Source of the DNA: Polynucleobacter sp. AP-Elch-400A-B2
GTDB lineage: Bacteria; Pseudomonadota; Gammaproteobacteria; Burkholderiales; Burkholderiaceae
Direction of reading: 5' to 3'
Length of the DNA: 64,000 nt
Assembly: GCF_018688355.1 (NCBI RefSeq)
Contig: NZ_CP061317.1
Span: forward strand, 1,186,091-1,250,090
In this document: positions 28,301 through 36,499 of the stretch, in pieces
How the letters are laid out: every line of letters starts with the position of its first letter
How positions within the stretch are numbered: the first letter of the stretch is position 1
The notes under the pieces: generated by a model
The model's input: only the letters and a program-made list of their open reading frames with translations
Database searches by the model: none
What the model was told of the DNA's origin: nothing
Position numbers and translations under genes: made by a program

Positions 28301-28458
28301 GATATAGCCTGAATTGTCAGTGGAGCTACGCCTGGGTAAGGCTGAATCGGCAGCTCCTTAAGACTAAAAGCGCCTAAGCAAAGTAATACTCCAGCCGCCA
28401 TCAGAATGATGACGCGCTTTTCTAAAACTCCACGAATAAATGAAGTAACTAAACTCAA
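25381..28458 (-). CDS. Heavy-metal efflux RND pump (CzcA/CusA family)
   Basis: Inner-membrane proton-driven RND transporter, 1025 residues, twelve helices with two large periplasmic loops. Helix 4 contains AIDFGVIVDAAVIITEN, with Asp395, Asp401 and Glu408 spaced as the proton-relay residues of CzcA-type (divalent cation) pumps. CusA-type pumps for Cu/Ag lack the first Asp. Export of Zn, Co, Cd or Ni is therefore more likely than Cu/Ag, but this is inference. The start is TTG immediately after the adaptor stop codon, with an AGGAGG ribosome site (28464-28469) inside the adaptor's last codons. Third gene of an outer-membrane factor/adaptor/pump operon. Confidence 0.93.
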   Translation of the reverse strand: MSLVTSFIRGVLEKRVIILMAAGVLLCLGAFSLKELPIQPYPGVAPLTIQAISQWPGRSTTEVEQQVTIPVENALAGIPGVKTFRSVSLFGLSVVTLKFTDNADAFKARQIFITSLANVTFPTGVSSSVSPDSDATGEILRYQVTSDYASPTRLKTLQNYEIYKELKQTPGVADVSSFGGKVRQYQVIVSPESLQSKSVTVPQLIDALSKANDNTGGGVLPSGEQQFVVRGVGLLRNIEDIKQVVIAVNKGLPVRIGDVASVQIGNAPRLGLFQFDDNPDSVEGIVYLRRGENASEVLARVRDKVANINKHILPPGIEIKPFYDRQVLLDITVGTVKHTMFFGITMVLALLYVFLGNLRAAAVVAAVIPLALCFSFIQMYLFNVPANLISLGAIDFGVIVDAAVIITENVMRHLEEGGNRLKQSIILATSEVQRAMVYSTSIIIVAYSPLFLMGGVEGIIFKPMAFTMGFALIASIILSLTFLPAAISLVFGEKFHHAPPKFITWMLERYKPLLRKLMDHPRHVITVSVFILGVTLLSATRLGTAFLPTLEENNIWLRVTLPNTVDLDYSIKVANQLREIFLKQPELDKVAVQIGRPDDGTDSTGVFNQEYGLYLKSPEEMPKGSSKHLLLQHLQTELGKIPGVNFSFSQYIQDNVNEALSGVKGENSVKIYGSDLDVLNQKAHEVVSQLKKVRGIEDENILKELGQPTLNIQINREAAARYGINVSDIQTVVANAIGGAPVSNFLEDEKTFGIAVRLNEASRNDIPDVASLLIDTPNGQKVPLSMVANVQLTDGPFFIYRETGRRYIAVIFSVRGRDLGGAVEDAKYLVEKNVALPTNYTILWDGQFNQMKAAQQKLMVIIPLTLLAIFLLLVAALGNIRDAVIVLINVPFAAIGGIIALHLGGETLSISALFGFLSLFGIAIQDGVILISYINKTVAEEHGAMKDAMVDGAALRVRPVLMTAMLAGLGLLPAALSHAIGSEAQRPLALVIVGGMVTTTVLTLLVLPVLYASLRGRGKHAPGLV

Positions 28459-29721
28459 TTATTCCTCCTGCTTAGCAAAACGGTCATTCAGTAAGACCGC
28501 ACCATCAGTCAGAACTTGCATGCCGGGCTCCAAGCCTTCTGTAACCGCAAATCGTTTGCCATCCAAGTCATAGCCCTTCACTACAAAACGACGGAATGTA
28601 TCAGATCCAATTTTGATGATGACATAGCGCATCTCGCGTACACGCACAATCGCAGATTGAGGAACGACTACCGCCTCAGCCTCGCCTACTTTTAATTTAG
28701 CACTCACATACATGTCAGGACGCAATAGGCCCTCAGAATTCTCCACATCACAGCGGATTAATAAAGCATGTGTCTCAGGGTCAATTACCGGTGCAATGTA
28801 ATTCGCAGTTGCTATAAATTCCTTATCTGGATAGGACTGAGAGCGCAGGATCATTGTCTGGCCTTTTTGAATTTTACGAATATCTTGCTCATATACATTG
28901 CCCAAGAACCATAATTCTTTTTGATTCGCCAATGTAACTAAAACATCACCGGCATTCACGACTGATCCCGGTTCGACCGCGCGTTTGACCACAATACCCT
29001 GCAACGGCGAGCGCATCACTAGATTAGATTGGGTTCTGCCGCTCCTCTCCAGAGACTTAATATCACCGTCGCCAGCACCTAAATTGCGCATACGATTAGC
29101 AGCTGCTTGCTGAGTAATCCTGGCATCTCCCAATAAATCACTCATGGTCTTATTAGCTTCAAGCACTTTTGCAGTTTGCGAAGAGAGTAAATATTCTTGC
29201 TGGGCGGATATGAACTCAGGGCTATACACCTCAACCACTGCAGAACCCAGACTTACCTCAGCACCATCAAAAGCAAAGATGCGCTCCACTCTTCCTGGTG
29301 CTCGAGCAGAAAGTACTTTAGCTTTTTCAGCATTAAAAGCTAGACGACCCGGCACATTCAACTCAACAGGAACTGAAGCCTTAACGGCCGTCTGAAAAAT
29401 ATAAATATTGGGATTAAGCTCAACCCCTTGTAAACGCAACTCCATTGCGCCCGTCTTTTCGATCTTGAGGCTCTTATCACTCTTCTCAAGCTTTACTGGA
29501 CGATTCACGTTGACCGCTAGGCCGATCACAATTCCCAACATCAGGATAGAAGTGCAGATTGCAATCAACCGTATACGCTCTCGGCTAGTAACTGGAAGTG
29601 CCCAATAATTTTTACGAATCTCCTCCTGTTTAACGCTAGCGCGATGAAGCAGCTGGCTCCAGATCCGCTCTAATGTCTTGAGTGCAGACTTTAAGAAAGA
29701 AAGAATTTTGTCCTTCAACAC
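28459..29721 (-). CDS. RND periplasmic adaptor protein (CusB/CzcB type)
   Basis: Membrane-fusion protein, 420 residues, joining the RND pump to the outer-membrane channel. The core has barrel-sandwich halves (LSARAPGRVERIFAFDGAEV and VMRSPLQGIVVKRAVEPGSVVNAGD), a helical hairpin between them and a beta-barrel (KELWFLGNVYEQDIRKIQKGQ). The N-terminus is odd: about 50 charged residues precede the membrane helix (about 52-71), a cytoplasmic extension not usual in CusB. The start is GTG with an AAGGAG site. It has no His- or Met-rich metal-binding segment. Confidence 0.9.
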   Translation of the reverse strand: MLKDKILSFLKSALKTLERIWSQLLHRASVKQEEIRKNYWALPVTSRERIRLIAICTSILMLGIVIGLAVNVNRPVKLEKSDKSLKIEKTGAMELRLQGVELNPNIYIFQTAVKASVPVELNVPGRLAFNAEKAKVLSARAPGRVERIFAFDGAEVSLGSAVVEVYSPEFISAQQEYLLSSQTAKVLEANKTMSDLLGDARITQQAAANRMRNLGAGDGDIKSLERSGRTQSNLVMRSPLQGIVVKRAVEPGSVVNAGDVLVTLANQKELWFLGNVYEQDIRKIQKGQTMILRSQSYPDKEFIATANYIAPVIDPETHALLIRCDVENSEGLLRPDMYVSAKLKVGEAEAVVVPQSAIVRVREMRYVIIKIGSDTFRRFVVKGYDLDGKRFAVTEGLEPGMQVLTDGAVLLNDRFAKQEE

Positions 29722-29727
29722 TGCTCC

Positions 29728-31299
29728 TTAAAAAGGTTCTTTGCCAGATGTCGCCAGCAATACTGCTTGTGCTTGCAATAAATTACTTTCAGCCAGCGCT
29801 AATTGAACTTCGAGATTGCGCAATTGCGTTTGCGCTGTCAGCAAATCGTTAAATCCCTGACCATTATTTGAGTACTGAGTTAAGCCCACTTTGTAAGCAG
29901 CATCCGCTTGAGGAACTTGGCGCTCTTTCAGAAATTGCGTTTGATTCTTAGCTTGCTCGTAGCTAGCAAAGGCACTGTTCACAGCCAACACAATTTGTTG
30001 ACGATTGGAGATATTACCCGCCTCTGCAGCCGCTTGATTACGCTGCGCCTGCTCTACGCCATATTTTTCTTTGGTAAAGAAATACAGTGGAATGATTAAG
30101 TCCAGCTCAAACTGATAGAACATGGCGCCATTATTGGCCGAGAACGGGCCACGCGGAGTATAGGATGAGCCTATTACTTGGAAGTCTGGCAAATAAGCCT
30201 TCTTCGCTAAATCAACACCCTTACGAGCAGCATCTAATTGCAAAGCAGAACTCTTCAATGATGGATGACTGGTTTCAGCATAGTCTTCCAACTCGATCAA
30301 AGTGGGCATACTGTTCATGGCACGGCGCACATCGCCTCGTAACACGAGCTTCTCTCTAGAGTGACGGCCAACCAAAGTATTGATATTGTTGAGCGCTACT
30401 TGTAGTTGACGTTCAACATTAAATTGATCTGCTTGCGCCGCGCTTTGCGATACCTGTGCGTTAAGGTATTCAACATAAGCAGCAGCATTATTAGAGTAAC
30501 GCGCTTTTGCTACGTTCTTAATCATCTCCAAGCGCATGACAGATTCTTTTAAGACTTGCAATTGCTTTTGTGATGCTAATGCACCGTAATACAGAGTTGA
30601 TAGTTGAGCGCCTAGCTGTAAATAGGTAGCTTCACTTTGTGCAAGCAGAGCTTCAGCGTTGGTATTAGCTATGTCTGAAGCCAGACTCTTCTTACCTGGG
30701 AACTGAAATGGCTGGGCTATCGAGATCGCGTTATTACTGCTAATGCCATTTTGGTATTGCGATGTTGGCGTATTAGCAGCACCCAAAGCAAACGGTGAAT
30801 TCACCGGCATACCAGACCACACCAAACCAACCTGAGGATTGCTTGGCGCATTAATCTGCGGCACAGTTGCCTTGGCCGACAAATAGGCTTCACGCAATGA
30901 AGACAGTTGTGGATTATTGAGTTTGAGCTCATTCCACAGTTGGCGTAAATCCATATCCGTTGGACCGGATGGCGCACCCTTGGTATAAATCTTGGGGGTA
31001 TCGCTCTTCGTTACTGGTGCAAATAGCAAGGTGGAATTTGAAGGACTGGCAGCCTCATTACTAACTACTGGCGGCACCGATAAAAATTCATTGGATTGAC
31101 TCACTTGAACCGTGACGCTGGCTGGAATCGGAGCATTTAACTGAGCAATTACAGGGGAGGCAAAAAATAGTGAAGCCAAGGCGCAGGCAACCCGTTTTAT
31201 GGGGATTGCAGTAGCAATAACAAATTCGCTCGTTTTTATTTGGCCGTTAATCAAATCGGCTACCTCTAAATCTGTACTAATGCTGTTTTTGTAGCTCAA
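29728..31299 (-). CDS. TolC-family outer membrane factor of the RND system
   Basis: A 523-residue outer-membrane channel of the CusC/CzcC type. The two repeated helical-hairpin halves are visible (about 120-300 and 320-515), with ISIAQPFQFPGKKSLASDIA at the start of the first long barrel/helix segment. The signal peptide-like stretch RVACALASLFFASPVIAQ begins near residue 36, so the true start may be a downstream non-ATG codon or the leader may be unusually long. The stop is 6 bases before the adaptor start. First gene of the tripartite metal-efflux operon. Confidence 0.88.
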   Translation of the reverse strand: MSYKNSISTDLEVADLINGQIKTSEFVIATAIPIKRVACALASLFFASPVIAQLNAPIPASVTVQVSQSNEFLSVPPVVSNEAASPSNSTLLFAPVTKSDTPKIYTKGAPSGPTDMDLRQLWNELKLNNPQLSSLREAYLSAKATVPQINAPSNPQVGLVWSGMPVNSPFALGAANTPTSQYQNGISSNNAISIAQPFQFPGKKSLASDIANTNAEALLAQSEATYLQLGAQLSTLYYGALASQKQLQVLKESVMRLEMIKNVAKARYSNNAAAYVEYLNAQVSQSAAQADQFNVERQLQVALNNINTLVGRHSREKLVLRGDVRRAMNSMPTLIELEDYAETSHPSLKSSALQLDAARKGVDLAKKAYLPDFQVIGSSYTPRGPFSANNGAMFYQFELDLIIPLYFFTKEKYGVEQAQRNQAAAEAGNISNRQQIVLAVNSAFASYEQAKNQTQFLKERQVPQADAAYKVGLTQYSNNGQGFNDLLTAQTQLRNLEVQLALAESNLLQAQAVLLATSGKEPF

Positions 31300-31348
31300 A
31301 ACACAGGCTTACCTATGTTTACAAGGGAATTAGAAGATTATAGGTGAG

Positions 31349-31377
31349 AAACTCCAAAAGTCGAATTATTGGAGTTT
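31349..31377. other. Inverted repeat between porin and efflux operon
   Basis: A 9-bp perfect inverted repeat AAACTCCAA/TTGGAGTTT with an 11-base centre sits between the porin stop and the start of the outer-membrane-factor gene. It lacks a convincing T tract on the minus strand. It could be a weak terminator for the porin transcript or an operator for the efflux operon. Confidence 0.4.
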
Positions 31378-31429
31378 TATAACTTATTGATTATAAAGAA
31401 AATAATTAATATAAGCTGCCTTCAAAGGC

Positions 31430-32842
31430 TTAAAACTCGGCATGAATCCTGAATGACAGGATATTGACCGGTCCGCGGGCAGAGTTATAGGCAGGATTGA
31501 TGATGTGCTGGAAGTTCAGACCAGCTAAAACATTCTTAATAACGGTGGCGTTGTAATAGATCTCACCAATCCGCTCAGGTGAATAAGCAATCGTCTGACT
31601 TGGGCTAGCGTAGTCACCAATGAAATAAGACACACCCCCTGCTTTTAGATAGCCGCGGCGATAGCTTGATAAACCATTTTGCATTGCAGAGACACCAATA
31701 CTGTCATGCGGCCGCTTCCAACTTGTGCCATTCATACCCATGCCCACAGATATGGAATTATCTGCCTCAGTAAAAGACATGGTCTCTGTATGACCATCCG
31801 ATGTAAATGCGCGACCATAGATACCAAGATCTTTTGTTAAAGCTTGCTCCCCATGTAAACCAATACCGGTTTTGTACTGCATGTTGTTACGCACATTATT
31901 AATTGCTTGAGTACCCTGTGCATTATTTTGGATGACGTAATTCGTTGCATCTGAGAATCGCGCCAACATCATTTTGTTGCGATAGGCTAAGACACTGACC
32001 TTGCCAGGCAGATCTGCAATATTGTGTTGGCGCTCTACTTCCACTTGATCGCCATAGGTATTGAAGATTTGCCAATTGAGGTCACGACCATTCGGGGATT
32101 TAGGGGCGAGCATGCGTGAGGCGCGCATTACCCAGTGATCGACATACCACTCACCTGCTAGGCCCCAGCTATAGCCTCTCGCATCAGCTGCGTAATCGTA
32201 AGCCAAATAAGTCATATTGCCCCAGTTCATGAACTGAACACGGGGGTCCTTGGCATAACGACTGTCATCAAAAATATCCAAGGTAGAGAACTGACCACCA
32301 GTTAGTACTACGCGATTACTGCTGACTGTTTGTGTAATTTGATTGGCTTCATTCTCTAGAACGACTTTATCGCCCTCTTGATTTATTGTGTGGCGCGCAA
32401 AGGCACGAGCAGAATAAAACTTCGCTTGCGCGCCATTGGCTTTAGTTGCCTCACCGTTTGAGAAGCCACCCAAACCATTTAAACCAGAAAAAGGAACTCC
32501 AGAAATTACCTCTGGATTGAAATAAATGTCGGTATTTGATGAGATACGGGTGCCAAGGAATAAAGTGCCTGACCAGGTGTAGCTCATCGCCTTATCGTTA
32601 GATAGGCTTCGCATGCCGGAGTAAGAGGATGTGAAGTTGTTGTAACGCTGATTGATATACGTAGTTTGACCGTGGATATTTACTGGCAATCCAAAGAGCT
32701 CCCCTTCAGTAGGCAAGCCCTCAATAGGAGATGCAAACGTTGCGATTTGATCTGAACCAGATCCTGCCTTCTGGGCGTGCGCAGTCGTACTAAGCAAGAA
32801 AGCAAACAAGCAAGGTAGAAGAAGATAGGATTTGTGGGTCAT
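31430..32842 (-). CDS. Outer membrane porin (carbohydrate-selective OprB-like)
   Basis: A 470-residue secreted protein with a clear signal peptide ending at AHA-QK (about residue 23), beta-strand-rich body with many aromatic girdle positions, and the terminal Phe typical of barrel proteins (RIHAEF). The pattern (INQRYNNFTSSYSGMRSL, TDIYFNPEVISGVPFSGLNGLGGF, WYVDHWVMRASRM) resembles carbohydrate-selective porins of the OprB family. The solute is unknown. It precedes the metal-efflux operon by 130 bases with an inverted repeat in between, so it might share regulation. Confidence 0.75.
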   Translation of the reverse strand: MTHKSYLLLPCLFAFLLSTTAHAQKAGSGSDQIATFASPIEGLPTEGELFGLPVNIHGQTTYINQRYNNFTSSYSGMRSLSNDKAMSYTWSGTLFLGTRISSNTDIYFNPEVISGVPFSGLNGLGGFSNGEATKANGAQAKFYSARAFARHTINQEGDKVVLENEANQITQTVSSNRVVLTGGQFSTLDIFDDSRYAKDPRVQFMNWGNMTYLAYDYAADARGYSWGLAGEWYVDHWVMRASRMLAPKSPNGRDLNWQIFNTYGDQVEVERQHNIADLPGKVSVLAYRNKMMLARFSDATNYVIQNNAQGTQAINNVRNNMQYKTGIGLHGEQALTKDLGIYGRAFTSDGHTETMSFTEADNSISVGMGMNGTSWKRPHDSIGVSAMQNGLSSYRRGYLKAGGVSYFIGDYASPSQTIAYSPERIGEIYYNATVIKNVLAGLNFQHIINPAYNSARGPVNILSFRIHAEF

Positions 32843-33056
32843 TCAGAATTTCACAATACTTAGTGTCAATGACCAATGAATAACTAAAAATAACTAAAGG
32901 CCAGATCTACCGGGGTAAAAACAAGACAACTCGGATAGGCACGGCGTGAGATTGAATCTCAACAGGGGTGCAGACCAAATTATCCCCAAAAAGCGTTAAT
33001 TTACCTAGAATTTATGTCGAATTAGTGACCATGAGACCCTGAAGTTAGCCAGTGCC

Positions 33057-33329
33057 CTATCTTTTAAGGTCTCGATAAAAGTTTTCATGGACACCATAGC
33101 CAATTAATGCAATCTGAGTTCCATCCAGACTAACTGAATAAGCTAACAACATTTGTTGCTGAAGATGGCGAAACTTATAAACCTGTACACCCAATAAATC
33201 ACCCTTTTTCATCTCGCCAGCAAATGGCTCGGAAGTGATGACTTTCACTGCTGAATCAAGGGTCTTCTTTTCGGCGGGGGAGATTTTCTTAATAGCTCGA
33301 TCAAATCGAGGAGTTGTTAATACCTTCAT
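33057..33329 (-). CDS. RelE/ParE-family toxin
   Basis: A 90-residue basic protein of the type II toxin fold: RFDRAIKKISPAEKKTLDSAVKVI helix pair, then GVQVYKFRH and MLLAYSVSLDGTQIALIGYGVHENFYRDLKR strands, ending in the usual Phe-Tyr-Arg-Asp-Leu block. Likely acts as mRNA interferase or gyrase inhibitor; the family does not settle which. It overlaps the upstream antitoxin by 4 bases (ATGA), the standard antitoxin-toxin order. Confidence 0.85.
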   Translation of the reverse strand: MKVLTTPRFDRAIKKISPAEKKTLDSAVKVITSEPFAGEMKKGDLLGVQVYKFRHLQQQMLLAYSVSLDGTQIALIGYGVHENFYRDLKR

Positions 33330-33544
33330 CCGAATTTATATGGGGAAAGATTGCCAGCTTTTACCTCTTCAATACTCACAAGCATATCTTGAAGCATGTG
33401 AATTGGTAGATCAGGATTTTCCTCAGCCACTTTTCCCAAACGGGCCCAGTATTCAATTTGCTTAGGTACCGATCTATGCATTGCTTGAGCATAAGGCTTG
33501 GCGTCTTCCACCAAAAGATCGGATAACTTGATTGCTATAGCCAT
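33326..33544 (-). CDS. Cognate antitoxin (ParD-like)
   Basis: A 72-residue protein starting MAIAIKLSDLLVEDA. The N-terminal strand plus helices (AKPYAQAMHRSVPKQIEYWARLGKVAEENP) look like a ParD-type ribbon-helix-helix antitoxin. The C-terminal half (LPIHMLQDMLVSIEEVKAG) would bind the toxin. ATG at 33544 is supported by an AAGGGG site; the frame runs 25 codons further without support. A perfect palindrome TTGGTACCAA lies 19 bases upstream, a plausible autoregulatory operator. Confidence 0.82.
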   Translation of the reverse strand: MAIAIKLSDLLVEDAKPYAQAMHRSVPKQIEYWARLGKVAEENPDLPIHMLQDMLVSIEEVKAGNLSPYKFG

Positions 33545-33562
33545 AATGAACCCCTTATTAAG

Positions 33563-33572
33563 TTGGTACCAA
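33563..33572. promoter_or_regulatory. Palindromic operator candidate of the toxin-antitoxin pair
   Basis: TTGGTACCAA is a perfect 10-bp palindrome 19 bases upstream of the antitoxin ATG. Antitoxins of this class typically bind palindromes overlapping their own promoter. Confidence 0.45.
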
Positions 33573-33656
33573 TTTAATACAAAAGGTTGTAAAAAGCAAC
33601 TTTTTATTAAGCACTCCACTCAAGGGGAATTAGGGTATAGCTTATATCTACTAGAC

Positions 33657-34271
33657 TTAGCGACGATCCATCAGCGCTCTAGCTAAGGTGCCGGCGTCTA
33701 CATACTCCAGCTCACCACCTACCGGAATACCTCTGGCAATTCTAGTGACTTTGATGCCTTTGGATTTAAGCACTTCACCAATGTAGTGGGCAGTAGCCTC
33801 ACCTTCACTTGTGAAATTCGTTGCTAGAACTACTTCTCTGACCGGCACTCCAGTGTCAGGCGCTTCAATACGATTAAGTAATCGATCAAAATGAATTTCA
33901 TTAGGGCCCATACCATCAAGTGGTGAGATGCGGCCCATTAATACGAAATAGTTTCCCTTGAAACTCAGGGTCTGCTCGACCATCACCTGATCGGCTGGTG
34001 TTTCCACGATGCACAGTAAGGATGGATCACGGCGGTCATCCATACAAGTGCCACAGATTTGAGTCTCTGAAAATGTATTGCAACGGGCACAGTGGCCTAC
34101 AGTCTCAACTGCTTCACCTAATGACTGAGCAAGCACTGCTGCGCCATTACGATCATGTTGCAGCAGATAAAAAGCCATGCGCTGTGCAGACTTAGGCCCT
34201 ACTCCAGGCAATACACGCAATGCCTCGATCAAACGACCAAGTGCATCTTGCGGAGCTTCTGGACGTGCCAT
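33657..34271 (-). CDS. recR: Recombination mediator RecR
   Basis: Part of RecFOR, which loads RecA on gapped DNA. 204 residues: helix-hairpin-helix LPGVGPKSAQRMAFYLL near the N-terminus, a four-Cys zinc finger (CARCNTFSETQICGTC, about 58-73), then a Toprim domain with LCIVETPADQVMVEQT and a C-terminal Walker-like GGELEYVDAGTLARAL. Last gene of dnaX-ybaB-recR, a conserved cluster. Confidence 0.97.
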   Translation of the reverse strand: MARPEAPQDALGRLIEALRVLPGVGPKSAQRMAFYLLQHDRNGAAVLAQSLGEAVETVGHCARCNTFSETQICGTCMDDRRDPSLLCIVETPADQVMVEQTLSFKGNYFVLMGRISPLDGMGPNEIHFDRLLNRIEAPDTGVPVREVVLATNFTSEGEATAHYIGEVLKSKGIKVTRIARGIPVGGELEYVDAGTLARALMDRR

Positions 34272-34296
34272 TAATTGAACAGTTTTTTATGAATGA

Positions 34297-34620
34297 TTAA
34301 AACGGCAACTTAAAGCCAGGAGGCATTGGCATACCCGCAGTAGCACCAGACATTACTTGTGAGCTAGCCGCTTCTACTTGTTTGAATGCTTCTGTATAGG
34401 CAGTAACAAGCAAGTCTTCGAGCATTTCGCGATCATCCATTGCGCCTGGATCAATCTGTACACGCTTCATTTCGTGTTTGCCAGAGATGGTGACTTTCAC
34501 TAAACCACCAGCAGCTTGGCCAGTGACTTCTAACGCAGCCAATTGCTCTTGCGCTACTTTCATCTTCTCTTGCATCTGCTGGGCTTGTTTCATCAAACCT
34601 GCAAGGCCGCCTTTCATCAT
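34297..34620 (-). CDS. ybaB: YbaB/EbfC nucleoid-associated protein
   Basis: A 107-residue DNA-binding protein that coats DNA as a small dimer. The family patterns GGLAGLMKQAQQMQEKMK, GGLVKVTISGKHEMKRVQIDP and LEDLLVTAYTEAFKQVE are complete. It sits between dnaX and recR, the near-universal arrangement. The C-terminal Gly/Met/Pro tail (MPMPPGFKLPF) is typical of the family. Confidence 0.96.
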   Translation of the reverse strand: MMKGGLAGLMKQAQQMQEKMKVAQEQLAALEVTGQAAGGLVKVTISGKHEMKRVQIDPGAMDDREMLEDLLVTAYTEAFKQVEAASSQVMSGATAGMPMPPGFKLPF

Positions 34621-34648
34621 CGCTTGATTTCCTTTTGTTTTCTGATCT

Positions 34649-36313
34649 TTAGATTGGCTTCACAGAGCCACCAACTACTTTGGCTCCAAACTCTTTTTGT
34701 AATTGCTGAATAAATGGATCTTGCGCAATCATTTGCTCTGCATTGAGTCTTTTCTCTTGATGAATCTGGGCATCGACTTTAGCAACGGTTTTGCCTTCCA
34801 CTTCACCTTTTTCGATGATGACTTTCACGGGTTTGCCAAAGTGTGCAGTCAGTGCATCTGCAAGACGGCCAACAGAAGCTTCAGAAGCCAATTGCGGCAT
34901 GGGCGTCACCACCGTAGCGCGCACGCCTGCTGGTGAATCTTCCCAATCTTGTAGCTCTGTCTGAAATGCCAACTGTTGCACCAAACCTTTAATCGGTAAC
35001 TGGCGCATCAAGGTATGCCAGTCAGGACGATCTGCGCTAGACGCAGTTGGCGCTGATGCGGCAGGCTTAGCTACTGGAGCTGGTGCTGGAGCTACAGACC
35101 TGACTGGAACAGCTGTTTGGTTTGCTGGTGCAGATGCTCTAGGCGCCGATGCCACCGAAGCTACCGGCGGTGCGGAGTTACTGACATTACCCCCTGCTCT
35201 GCTGGGAGTTTCATTTCCTGGGCGAAAGGCTAGCATCCGCAGGAGTGTCATGGCAAAGCCCGTTTGCTCATCCGGCGCTAGTGATAAATCGGGACGGCTA
35301 GTAATGCTAATTTGATAAAAGAGTTGTGCCTCTTCTTTTGTCAGTGCGCTAGCTAAGCGACGAATCTCTGCTGCTTCTGGCCAGTCTTCTAAGACTGACT
35401 CAGGAACAATTTGCGCGGCAGCGATTTTCTGAATGAGGCTAGATAGATCCGCAAGCGCTAATGAGAAAGACATACTGCGCTCACCCATTTCATTTGAGAT
35501 AGCTAATAATGTAGCGCCATCTTTTGCAATGAGTGCATCTAAAATTTTAATGAGATAGGCATCATCTAGAGTGCCGAGCATCCCGCGCACGGCTTCTTCA
35601 GATACTTTACCTGCGGCGTAGGCAATGGCTTGATCAGTCAGTGATAGCGCATCACGCATTGAGCCTTGTGCTGCTTTTGCCAAAACACGCAGTGCATTAG
35701 TTTCACAATCGACTTTTTCTGCAGCGAGTACTTTTTCTAAATGCTCCACGATGAGCGGTACTGGCATTTGCTTGAGATTGAACTGTAAGCAACGCGACAA
35801 AATAGTGACGGGGATCTTCTGTGGATCTGTAGTTGCCAGTATGAACTTCACATGTTCAGGCGGCTCTTCGAGCGTTTTGAGCATGGCATTAAAGGCATGA
35901 TTGGTGAGCATGTGCACCTCGTCAATCATGTAGACCTTGTAACGCGCATTACTCGGTGCGTAGGCTGCTTTTTCTAATAGAGCGGCAATGTCGTCTACCC
36001 CACGATTACTCGCAGCATCCATCTCTATATAGTCAACAAAGCGTCCTGCATCGATTTCTAGGCAGGCTGGGCATTTTCCGCAAGGCTCAGAGGTCATGCG
36101 ACCTTGGCCATCTTCTCCGGTGCAATTGAGGGCTTTGGCCATAATTCGGGCAATCGTGGTCTTTCCGACCCCGCGAGTGCCGGTAAAGAGCCATGCGTGA
36201 TGTAGTCGACCTTGGTCTAAGGCATGGGTTAAAGCCTTAACCACATGGTCTTGTCCTACCAATTGGGAGAATGTTTTAGGGCGCCACGAACGGGCTAAAG
36301 CCAATGCTGTCAT
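34649..36313 (-). CDS. dnaX: DNA polymerase III subunit gamma/tau
   Basis: Clamp-loader ATPase, about 554 residues. The start at 36313 has GGAG five bases upstream; a further ATG three codons earlier overlaps that site and is less likely. The Walker A is GTRGVGKTT, the zinc module has CGKCPACLE, the Walker B is MIDEVHML and sensor 1 is LATTDPQKIP. After the AAA+ and collar domains (to about 365) there is an Ala/Pro/Ser-rich linker and a tau-specific C-terminal domain. I do not see an A-AAA-AAG slippery site, so a separate gamma form made by frameshifting is not evident. Confidence 0.95.
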   Translation of the reverse strand: MTALALARSWRPKTFSQLVGQDHVVKALTHALDQGRLHHAWLFTGTRGVGKTTIARIMAKALNCTGEDGQGRMTSEPCGKCPACLEIDAGRFVDYIEMDAASNRGVDDIAALLEKAAYAPSNARYKVYMIDEVHMLTNHAFNAMLKTLEEPPEHVKFILATTDPQKIPVTILSRCLQFNLKQMPVPLIVEHLEKVLAAEKVDCETNALRVLAKAAQGSMRDALSLTDQAIAYAAGKVSEEAVRGMLGTLDDAYLIKILDALIAKDGATLLAISNEMGERSMSFSLALADLSSLIQKIAAAQIVPESVLEDWPEAAEIRRLASALTKEEAQLFYQISITSRPDLSLAPDEQTGFAMTLLRMLAFRPGNETPSRAGGNVSNSAPPVASVASAPRASAPANQTAVPVRSVAPAPAPVAKPAASAPTASSADRPDWHTLMRQLPIKGLVQQLAFQTELQDWEDSPAGVRATVVTPMPQLASEASVGRLADALTAHFGKPVKVIIEKGEVEGKTVAKVDAQIHQEKRLNAEQMIAQDPFIQQLQKEFGAKVVGGSVKPI

Positions 36314-36343
36314 GTACTCCATTCTAACAAGCTAAAATGGAAT

Positions 36344-36441
36344 TGGACGGGCCTCCCCGCATGGCGGTTTGGATAACCTGGTCAGGTCGGGAACGAAGCA
36401 GCCAAACCCAATTCTGTCAGTGCCGGGGGTCGGGCTCGTCC
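36344..36441 (+). ncRNA. ffs: 4.5S RNA of the signal recognition particle
   Basis: The conserved apical domain of bacterial SRP RNA is directly readable: GGTCAGGTCGGGAACGAAGC (36380-36399), followed by AGCC and later GTGCCGGG. The outer arms GGACGGGCC (36345-36353) and GGCTCGTCC (36432-36440) pair to close the hairpin. The RNA binds Ffh and targets membrane proteins to FtsY. A TAAAAT -10-like element lies at 36333-36338, 7 bases before the inferred 5' end. It is divergent from dnaX, a familiar location. Confidence 0.93.
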
Positions 36442-36499
36442 ACTCCCCCTATATTGAGAATATTGACGCCCTTAGGGTTATGGACCTAGGGTCACGCTC

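Noticed and set aside
32947..32961. TGAGATT-G-AATCTCA inverted repeat upstream of the porin
   Set aside because: A 7-bp repeat with a one-base centre cannot fold as a terminator, and nothing ties it to a nearby promoter; kept only as a note.
34649..36313. Programmed frameshift in dnaX
   Set aside because: No A-AAA-AAG-type slippery site followed by a hairpin was seen in the expected region.
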